Source of the DNA: Gordonia sp. SL306
GTDB lineage: Bacteria > Actinomycetota > Actinomycetes > Mycobacteriales > Mycobacteriaceae
Reading direction: 5' to 3'
DNA length: 64,000 nt
Assembly (NCBI RefSeq): GCF_026625785.1
Contig: NZ_CP113063.1
Span: forward strand, 124,001 to 188,000
The notes below the pieces were generated by a model. The model searched no databases, was not told where the DNA came from, and saw only the letters and a program-made list of their open reading frames with translations. Position 1 is the stretch's first letter. Each line of letters starts with the position of its first letter. Positions 58,106 through 64,000 of the stretch are shown in pieces. A program made the position numbers and the translations under genes.

Positions 58106-60022
58106 TCAGCGCGCCTCCAGGGTCAAACGCGGCGCAGGTCCCGACAGGGGCACCCGGTCGCGCTGCAGCAACCACGAGGCGATCGTGCCGAACATCGGCG
58201 CCGCCGACTGCCCGCCGCTGCCGTCCGAGCTGCGTTTCGGATTGTCCAGCATCATGCCGATCACGTATCGGGGGTTGTCGGCCGGAGCGATGCCCGCGAA
58301 GGTGATGTTGTAGTTCGAGTTCGAGTAGCAGCCACAACTCGGATCGACCTGCTGGGCGGTGCCCGTCTTTCCCGAGATCTGGTAACCCGCGACGGCACCC
58401 GTGTAGCCGGTCCCCTGTTGCACACCCATCGGATCTTTCTGCATGACGGCCCGGAACATGTTCCGAACCTTCTCGGCGGTCTGTGGGCTCACCACACGGA
58501 CACCGTCCGGACGGGACAGGTCGTCGACATCGTGCCCGTCTCGCTGCTCGGACTCGAGGATGCGCGGCGGGACCCGCACACCGTTGTTCGCGATGGCCTG
58601 ATACATCCCGGTCATCTGCAGCAGCGTCATCGACAGTCCCTGACCGATGGGCAGATTCGCGAACGAACCGCCCGACCATTGACTCAGGGCGGGCACCTCG
58701 CCTGCGCTCTCGGCCGGCAGTCCCACGCCGGTGCGCTGGCCGAGGCCGAACCTCTGGACCATGTCGGCGTACCGTTTCTCCCCGACCTTCCGGGCCAGCA
58801 TGAGGGTGCCGACATTCGACGACTTACCGAAGATCCCGGTCGTGGTGTACGGCTCGACGCCGTGAGACCAGGCGTCGTTGACCGTCACCCCCGCCATGTT
58901 GATGCTGCCGGGTACCTGGTGGACCTCGGTCGGCGTGGTGACGCCGTACTCGATGGCGGCCGATGCCGCGATGATCTTGTTGACCGAACCTGGTTCGAAC
59001 GGCGACGTGACCGCCCGGTTGCCGAGGTCGGCATTTCTCTGGTCTCCCAACGGCTGCGAGGCGTTGAACGTGTTGTCGTTGGCCATCGCGACCACTTCGC
59101 CCGTCTTGGCGTCGAGGACCACCGCCGAGGCGTTCTTGGCGCCCGAGGCCGCCTTGGCCGCCGACACCTGGCTCTGCACGAACCACTGGACGTCCGAGTC
59201 GATCGTGAGGCGAACGGTCGCGCCGTTGAGGGCCGGATGCACGTTGCGGGTGCTGCCCGGGATGATCGCGCCGTCGGAGCCGCGATCGTAGGTCTTGGAA
59301 CCGTTGGTACCCGCCAGTTGGGAATCGAGGGAGGCCTCGAGACCGACGAGGCCGTTGCCGTCGTAGTTCACGTCGCCGATGATGTTGGCGCCCAACGACC
59401 CTCCGGGATAGAGCCGGATGCTCTGCGGGTCGGCTCCGACCTCCGGGAACTCCTCGGTGATCTTGTTCGCCACCTCCGGACTCACCGACCGCGCCAGGTA
59501 GACGAAGGTGTCGTCGCTCTTGAGCTTCGACAGCAGGTCCTGCTCACTGATCGAACCGCCGAGCGCCGACGACACGCCTTTCGCGATCTCGCCGAGACGG
59601 TCGTCCACATCCGGTAGTGCGTCGTCCTTCTGATGCGCCTCGGCAATCGTCTTGCGAACCGACTTGGGCAGGAAGGTCAGCGATCGCGCTTCGTCGGTGT
59701 AGGCGAGCGGACGACCCTTGCGATCGAGGATGGCTCCGCGTTTCGCGGTCAGGATCTGGGTGTACTCGCGTTGCTGGGCGGCCTCGGCCGAGATCGATGA
59801 TGCCTCCACGGTGTGCACCACGATCATCCGGATCGCCACCGCCAGCACCGCGAGGATCACCAACGCCCCGGCGATCCGGCTACGCCCCAGAAATGTCTCC
59901 GGTCGTTGCGGACCGCCGGCTCCGGAACCGGCACCGCCGCGACCACCTCCGGAACCTCCGCGGCCACCTCGACCCCGACCGGAAGATCCCGCGTCGAAAC
60001 GCTGGAAGACGGCACGTGTCAT
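58106..60022 (-). CDS. pbpB: Class B penicillin-binding protein, septal transpeptidase (FtsI/PBP3)
   Basis: This 638-residue transpeptidase cross-links septal peptidoglycan with FtsW. A Gly/Arg-rich cytoplasmic segment (10-40) precedes the membrane helix (about 47-70), the dimerisation domain (AKRGAILDRKGRPLAYT) and the transpeptidase domain. Active-site motifs are SVNK (near 344, catalytic Ser), SSN (near 399) and KTGTAQ (near 550), all intact. ATG 60022 is preferred to the TTG three codons upstream. The gene follows ftsL by 21 bp. Confidence 0.95.
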   Translation of the reverse strand: MTRAVFQRFDAGSSGRGRGGRGGSGGGRGGAGSGAGGPQRPETFLGRSRIAGALVILAVLAVAIRMIVVHTVEASSISAEAAQQREYTQILTAKRGAILDRKGRPLAYTDEARSLTFLPKSVRKTIAEAHQKDDALPDVDDRLGEIAKGVSSALGGSISEQDLLSKLKSDDTFVYLARSVSPEVANKITEEFPEVGADPQSIRLYPGGSLGANIIGDVNYDGNGLVGLEASLDSQLAGTNGSKTYDRGSDGAIIPGSTRNVHPALNGATVRLTIDSDVQWFVQSQVSAAKAASGAKNASAVVLDAKTGEVVAMANDNTFNASQPLGDQRNADLGNRAVTSPFEPGSVNKIIAASAAIEYGVTTPTEVHQVPGSINMAGVTVNDAWSHGVEPYTTTGIFGKSSNVGTLMLARKVGEKRYADMVQRFGLGQRTGVGLPAESAGEVPALSQWSGGSFANLPIGQGLSMTLLQMTGMYQAIANNGVRVPPRILESEQRDGHDVDDLSRPDGVRVVSPQTAEKVRNMFRAVMQKDPMGVQQGTGYTGAVAGYQISGKTGTAQQVDPSCGCYSNSNYNITFAGIAPADNPRYVIGMMLDNPKRSSDGSGGQSAAPMFGTIASWLLQRDRVPLSGPAPRLTLEAR

Positions 60023-60043
60023 GGTTGCCAATTGTCCACGCTG

Positions 60044-60946
60044 TTAGCGGGATTCCGGCGAATTTGCGCCCGGCGCGTTCTGGTTCGTCGGCAGCACGTT
60101 CGGTGCCGGACGGACCGCGGACGGCGCGGGTGCCGCCTGCGTGGTCGCGCCCGCCGCCGGTGCGGTGGCACCAGGGGTGACCGACGACGATGCACCAGGT
60201 GTCGGCGCGGGAGTGGGGGCAGGCGTGGGTGTGTCGGCCGGCGTCTGCGCGGGAGTGTCACCCGGGGTCGAACTCGATTGCGCACCTGCGGATTCCGCCC
60301 CACCACCGGGCAGCCCCTCGGAGTCGTCGACCTTCTTGGGGTCGATGCTCGACACCGGGTCCGGCCCGGTCGGCGGGTTGATCGAACGCATGGCGCGACC
60401 CTGCGCGGGTTCCGGATCGCCGATCACCCGAGGCCGTCCGGTTCCGTTCACGATCATCCGCGCCGGATTCTTCGCCGGGATCATGCCCAGCCGAGATGCC
60501 TTGTCGGACAGTTCCGGTGCCGAGTCACCCGATTCGTAACTCCGCTTGAGCGAGTCGCGTCGATCGACCAGCGCCTGGTTCGCCTGACGCTCCTCGCCGA
60601 GCCGATACGAATCCGCGGCTGCCTTCGTCGACAACAGCAGGCTCATGCCGAGCCCGATCACCAGGAGGGCGAGCACCGGTACCACGAAAGGAATTCCGGC
60701 GATTCGAGCCCTCATCGAGATCTGGGGACCGACCGCCGCCGGCATCGACTTCGCCCGGGTCCGGCCTGCGATCTGATCGGCCCGCTCATCCCGCTCGAGC
60801 CGCTTCCGACGCCGGTCTATCGCGCGCTGGGCAGCGCGAGACCGGGTCGCGCGCTCACTCTCGAAACCCGAATGCCGCCGGCCTCGGCGGATCTCGTCCG
60901 CTTCGACATGGTCATCGTCGATCTCGATGTCCTGCAAGACGGTCAT
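60044..60946 (-). CDS. ftsL: FtsL-like division protein
   Basis: This 300-residue bitopic protein sits between rsmH and pbpB, where FtsL is found. A charged cytoplasmic N-terminus (1-80, many Arg/Glu) is followed by one helix (about 84-106, [22 protein letters not shown]), then a coiled coil with a leucine-zipper-like pattern ([22 protein letters not shown]) and the conserved [13 protein letters not shown]. The last ~130 residues are a Pro/Ala/Thr-rich disordered tail. ATG 60946 overlaps the rsmH stop (ATGA). It would bridge FtsQ and the FtsW-PbpB pair. It corresponds to Rv2164c. Confidence 0.85.
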   Translation of the reverse strand: MTVLQDIEIDDDHVEADEIRRGRRHSGFESERATRSRAAQRAIDRRRKRLERDERADQIAGRTRAKSMPAAVGPQISMRARIAGIPFVVPVLALLVIGLGMSLLLSTKAAADSYRLGEERQANQALVDRRDSLKRSYESGDSAPELSDKASRLGMIPAKNPARMIVNGTGRPRVIGDPEPAQGRAMRSINPPTGPDPVSSIDPKKVDDSEGLPGGGAESAGAQSSSTPGDTPAQTPADTPTPAPTPAPTPGASSSVTPGATAPAAGATTQAAPAPSAVRPAPNVLPTNQNAPGANSPESR

Positions 60947-61989
60947 GCGCGATCCTTTTCGTCGACACGTTCGATCACCCGGACACGCACCGGGGCCGAT
61001 CGGGGGTTCTCCGTTTGCTCCTGGTCGTTCGCTCGCTCGGCGCCGCGGGTGATCAGGCGAAAATCCGGTGCAGAGTCCGGCAATTCGACCGGGAGGCCGA
61101 TCGGCGAGGTCGATGTCGTGCGACTGACGAACTCCCGCTTGACGATCCGGTCTTCGAGCGACTGGTAACTCATCACGGCGACGCGTCCACCGACCCGCAG
61201 GGCCGACAACGCCGCCGGGAGTGCACGACGCAACGCGTCGAGCTCGTGGTTGACCTCGATGCGCAACGCCTGAAAGGTACGTTTCGCCGGATGCCCACCG
61301 GTCCTGCGGGTGGCGGCCGGGATGGCGGCGTAGAGCAGTTCGACGAGACGGGCGCTGGTGGTGAACGGTTCCTTTTCGCGCTCCCGCAGGATCGCCGACG
61401 CGATCTTCCCGGCGAATCGTTCCTCGCCGTACTCGGACAGGATACGCGCCAGGTCGCCGTGCGAGTACGTGTTGAGAATGTCTGCGGCAGTTGTGGATTC
61501 GGAGGAGTTCATCCGCATGTCCAAGGGCGCGTCGATCGCGTACGCGAAACCCCGGTCGGCACGGTCGAGTTGCATGGACGACACACCGAGGTCGAAGAGC
61601 ACCGCGTCGACGAGGTCGACACCGACGTCGGTCAGCACATCGCCGATCTCGTCGAAACGGGCCTGATGGAAGGTGATCCGCTCACCGAACTCCGCCAGCC
61701 GGTCGCGTGCGATGTCGAGCGCGTTGCTGTCCCGGTCGATGCCGATCACCCGGACCCGCGGATCGGCGCGCAGGATGAGTTCGGTGTGGCCGCCGGCCCC
61801 GAGCGTGCCATCCACGAATACGGGTGTGCTGCCGGTTCCGGGGAACGCTGCCGTGATGAGGTCGACCATCCGGTCCGCCATCACCGGCAGATGCCCGAAC
61901 TCGCCCGAACGGCGGGGCGTCCCACCGGGGTCCGCGTGCGGAGTGAGCCGATCGGATCCGCCGTCCGGCTCCTCGTGGCGTGCGTTCAC
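60943..61989 (-). CDS. rsmH: 16S rRNA (cytosine-N4) methyltransferase RsmH (MraW)
   Basis: This 348-residue SAM-dependent enzyme methylates C1402 of 16S rRNA (E. coli numbering). Motifs are [32 protein letters not shown] (SAM site), [27 protein letters not shown] and [20 protein letters not shown] 61989 has a strong AGGAGGAGG ten bases upstream and decides the start; the longer frame crosses untranslated leader. It is 194 bp after mraZ and its stop overlaps ftsL by ATGA. Confidence 0.95.
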   Translation of the reverse strand: MNARHEEPDGGSDRLTPHADPGGTPRRSGEFGHLPVMADRMVDLITAAFPGTGSTPVFVDGTLGAGGHTELILRADPRVRVIGIDRDSNALDIARDRLAEFGERITFHQARFDEIGDVLTDVGVDLVDAVLFDLGVSSMQLDRADRGFAYAIDAPLDMRMNSSESTTAADILNTYSHGDLARILSEYGEERFAGKIASAILREREKEPFTTSARLVELLYAAIPAATRRTGGHPAKRTFQALRIEVNHELDALRRALPAALSALRVGGRVAVMSYQSLEDRIVKREFVSRTTSTSPIGLPVELPDSAPDFRLITRGAERANDQEQTENPRSAPVRVRVIERVDEKDRA

Positions 61990-62183
61990 CGACCTCCTCC
62001 TCGGACTGTGCGGTTCGATTCGTCGGTCTCGGGCGGTGAGGGTTCGCAACGGGGTGTCTCCGATGAGGCGGGGTCTCGGCCCGATCGCGCACCTGGCGTT
62101 GGGGAAGTACGCCAGGGTCGCTCCGGGCCGAGGCCTCGACCCATCCGATCCCGTATTCATCTGTCTGCCCGATCGCTTGCCTG

Positions 62184-62624
62184 CTACAGCAACGCGTCCA
62201 GTGCGTCCGAGCCCGCGGCGGAGAAGTCCTCCTCGTGCTCGCTCTGGTAGTCGCTCCACGCTTGCGCGTCCCAGATCTCGAGGTGGTCGAACCCGCCGAT
62301 CACCACGCATTCCTTGGACAGGCCCGCGTAGGTCCGGTGTTCGGCCGACAGGGTGATCCGGCCCTGCCCGTCGGGTCGCTGCTCATCGGTACTCGCGAAG
62401 AAGTACCGCTGATAGGCCCGCGCCTCGGGGTTGTTTCGCGACGCCGCCATGGTGCGTTCCGCGATCGCGTCGAACTCGTCGGCTCGATACACCGACAGGC
62501 TGCGGTCCTGGCCTCGTGTGACCATCACCCCTCCTGCCAGTGCGTCGCGGAACTTGGCGGGCAACGTGAGCCGCCCCTTGTCGTCCAACTTGGGCGTGTA
62601 GGTGCCGACAAATCGCACGGACAT
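62184..62624 (-). CDS. mraZ: MraZ, transcriptional regulator of the dcw cluster
   Basis: This 146-residue protein has two SpoVT/AbrB-like domains, each with the D-x-K-G-R type motif: [15 protein letters not shown] (13-27) and [16 protein letters not shown] in the second half. MraZ binds repeats upstream of its own gene and controls the dcw operon. ATG 62624 has GGAGG nine bases upstream. Its three predicted boxes lie 56-82 bp upstream of the start. Confidence 0.95.
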   Translation of the reverse strand: MSVRFVGTYTPKLDDKGRLTLPAKFRDALAGGVMVTRGQDRSLSVYRADEFDAIAERTMAASRNNPEARAYQRYFFASTDEQRPDGQGRITLSAEHRTYAGLSKECVVIGGFDHLEIWDAQAWSDYQSEHEEDFSAAGSDALDALL

Positions 62625-62679
62625 GTCGACACCTCCTGCCCTACTGGGTTCGACGTCCGGTCCGTCTCACCCAGTGCTG

Positions 62680-62706
62680 CCACAGTACCCCACTTTCCTC
62701 CACTTT
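62680..62706 (-). promoter_or_regulatory. Three MraZ-binding boxes at 10-bp spacing
   Basis: Read on the minus strand, AAAGTGG occurs at 62700-62706 and 62690-62696, and ACTGTGG at 62680-62686. The exact 10-bp period (7-base box plus 3 bases) is the arrangement described for MraZ boxes in mollicutes and the spacing of TGGG repeats in E. coli. They sit at the likely mraZ promoter. Confidence 0.8.
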
Positions 62707-62877
62707 CCACCCCCGACGCTCCACCCATCCCCCACACGATCAGAAAAGTCCAGTTCAATGGCCTGATTTCGCGTGGGGCATGATGCGCGACACGGCGCGT
62801 CGCCAGCGCAGACAAGTGGTGGTGATGATGCTGAATCACATCAAAGTGCCAGGTGAGGAATGAGATCGGCGCACTGT

Positions 62878-62975
62878 GGGGCGTAGTGGGGCACTCAGGT
62901 GGGGCGCCGTGGGGAATCGGGGTGCGACACGGTGGGGAATCGCGGTGGGGCGCCGTGGGGAGTCCGGCTGTGGGG
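62878..62975 (+). repeat. Array of nine GGGG runs upstream of mraZ
   Basis: GGGG runs start at 62878, 62888, 62901, 62911, 62919, 62934, 62947, 62957 and 62972, mostly as GTGGGG. The unit GGTGGGGCGCCGTGGGGA appears twice (from 62898 and from 62944). The array lies 250-350 bp upstream of mraZ, in a 466-bp gene-free stretch (62625-63090). It could fold into a G-quadruplex on the + strand. No convincing gene covers it. Confidence 0.75.
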
Positions 62976-63022
62976 AGCCAGAGGGCGGGCGTCGGACTCC
63001 ACGCTCCACCGACAACACGAAA

Positions 63023-63051
63023 AGACCGCACACCGAAGTGGTGTGCGGTCT
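63023..63051 (-). terminator. Rho-independent terminator of the DUF3040 gene
   Basis: AGACCGCACACC (63023-63034) and GGTGTGCGGTCT (63040-63051) form a perfect 12-bp stem with a 5-base loop. On the minus strand it is followed by TTTT. It lies 39 bp after the DUF3040 stop and separates that gene from mraZ. Confidence 0.88.
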
Positions 63052-63090
63052 GTGAACGACCTGGCGCCGGGTTCTCACCCGGCGGGTGAC

Positions 63091-63492
63091 CTACTCCTGC
63101 TCGAAGCGGCGGTTGAACCGCTCTTCCATGCGTTCGGAGAACTTTCGCTTGGGTGCGCCGCCCCGGGGCTCCTTGGCACCGTTGCCGTGCTCACGATCGG
63201 CCCCCGCCGATCGACTGCCGCCGCCCCAGAGGGCGAGCAACCCGGCCCCGAACATGACGAGAAAACCGATGAGGCTGATGATCGGGAACCCGCCGACGCG
63301 CACCTCGACGATGAGTCCACCGACGAGGAGGACCAGACCCACAACGAAGATGGCAACCGCTTGCAGGCGGCGCCGGCCGCTGGACCGTCCGAGGCGACGA
63401 CGCTTGACGCTCGACGCGAACTTCGGGTCTTCGGCATACAGAGCGCTTTCGATCTGTTCGAGCATCCGCTGCTCGTGCTCCGAAAGAGGCAC
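63091..63492 (-). CDS. DUF3040 small membrane protein
   Basis: This 133-residue protein begins VPLSEHEQRMLEQIESALYAEDPKFAS, the conserved start of DUF3040 proteins (Rv2169c in M. tuberculosis), which regularly lie just upstream of mraZ in actinobacteria. Two membrane helices follow (about 44-63 and 69-88), then a basic tail (RKFSERMEERFNRRFEQE). GTG 63492 with GGAGGG upstream is chosen. The function is unknown. It has its own terminator. Confidence 0.9.
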   Translation of the reverse strand: MPLSEHEQRMLEQIESALYAEDPKFASSVKRRRLGRSSGRRRLQAVAIFVVGLVLLVGGLIVEVRVGGFPIISLIGFLVMFGAGLLALWGGGSRSAGADREHGNGAKEPRGGAPKRKFSERMEERFNRRFEQE

Positions 63493-63652
63493 CGACCCTC
63501 CTAACTCCCACTCCACCGACCCGACCGCATCGCCGTTGCCGGTCCTGCGCGATGTCGACGCCGTCTGCCGCCGTCTGCGGCTTCAATTTCCCATGATACG
63601 AGCAGAATCACCCGGCGACCACCATTACCCGAGGTTGGGTCGGATCATACCG

Positions 63653-64000
63653 TCACGCGGTCCGGTCCGAATGCGCGGCCTGGTGGGGCAACTTGCCTTG
63701 TTCGTACGAGATGAGCAACGCCTCGACGGCATCGAGCAGGTCGATGACCCTGCGGCGCATCTGCTGCACCGCTCGATCATCGATCGAGCGGACCAGGCCT
63801 GCCTCGATGTCGAGGCGTATCCGCGAGCGGGCGGCGAAGTAGGCGGCGTGGTCATCGAGCTCGGGGACCACCACCGGGACCCGGTTCCAGGCGCTACGAG
63901 AATGCCTGCGCCGGACCGGCCTGTTCGTCGGCTCGTGGATCTCGAGCGCCGCACCTGCGGCACGCAGCGCGGTGAGGTAGTACTGACGGAAGCGCTCTGC
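63653..64000 (-). CDS. SAV_6107-type HEPN-domain protein (5' end outside window)
   Basis: The frame is open from the window end and gives the last 115 residues before a TGA at 63653-63655. It reads ERFRQYYLTALRAAGAALE near the start, then WNRVPVVVPELDDHAAYFAARSR and a helical end (VIDLLDAVEALLISYEQGK). This resembles the SAV_6107 family of HEPN-like proteins found near DUF3040 and mraZ in actinobacteria. Its function is not known. The gap to the DUF3040 gene is 160 bp. Confidence 0.75.
   Translation of the reverse strand, partial: AERFRQYYLTALRAAGAALEIHEPTNRPVRRRHSRSAWNRVPVVVPELDDHAAYFAARSRIRLDIEAGLVRSIDDRAVQQMRRRVIDLLDAVEALLISYEQGKLPHQAAHSDRTA

Noticed and set aside
62525..63031. 168-residue and other frames over the G-rich array upstream of mraZ
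   Set aside because: Low-complexity Pro/Thr/His/Arg sequence created by the CCCCAC repeats; no ribosome-binding site, and the frame crosses the mraZ promoter and boxes.
63771..63793. CCGCTCGAT-N5-ATCGAGCGG palindrome
   Set aside because: It lies inside the HEPN coding frame and follows from GATCGA-rich codons; there is no sign of a regulatory role.

Overview
The window is a high-GC chromosomal segment from a mycolic-acid-containing actinobacterium (order Mycobacteriales). The evidence is a complete Mce/YrbE lipid-uptake operon, Wag31/DivIVA and SepF next to the division genes, DUF3040, an F420-dependent (DDN-like) reductase, the OtsA-independent TreX-TreY-TreZ trehalose route, and a translational ileS T-box with an ultrashort stem I. 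The gene order resembles Gordonia and its relatives, but that assignment is inference from memory. I saw no tRNA, rRNA, CRISPR array, insertion sequence or prophage.

Layout. 1-182: tail of a TetR-like regulator. 347-7446 (+): acyltransferase, glgX/treX and treY. 7469-16909 (-): a nine-gene mce operon (yrbEA, yrbEB, mceA-F and a Mce-associated protein). 17128-19002 (+): treZ, so the mce block sits inside what is a contiguous treXYZ set in M. tuberculosis. 19007-20392 (-): ilvA. 20567-22756 (+): two tandem paralogous exported beta-propeller-like proteins. 22856-31325: small membrane protein, dnaE1, rluD-like gene and lspA (all -), two lipoproteins facing each other across a bidirectional terminator, and ansA (+). 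31368-32879 (-): dinB. 32912-37855: a short accessory island with a DDN-type reductase facing a TetR gene, a MarR gene facing an APH-like kinase gene, and an ECF41-type sigma factor translationally coupled to an NDH-2-like flavoprotein. 37945-41223 (-): ileS with its T-box leader.

41557-63492 (-): the division and cell-wall (dcw) cluster. In order of transcription it runs DUF3040 gene, mraZ, rsmH, ftsL, pbpB, murE, a MurF C-terminal-domain-only gene, mraY, murD, ftsW, murG, murC, ftsQ, ftsZ, pgeF, yggS, sepF, yggT, wag31 and a small membrane protein. These genes carry out cytoplasmic and lipid-linked peptidoglycan synthesis, septal transpeptidation, Z-ring assembly and polar growth. The window ends (63653-64000) in a SAV_6107-type HEPN gene.

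The most striking feature is at the murF position: an intact 185-residue frame, coupled to murE by an ATGA overlap, that resembles only the C-terminal domain of MurF and has no ATP-binding domain. Other points of interest are the mce block inside the trehalose genes, three MraZ boxes at exact 10-bp spacing, an array of nine GGGG runs upstream of mraZ, paired palindromic operators for the TetR gene, a dyad for the MarR gene, and duplicated propeller genes whose 5' leaders are also duplicated.
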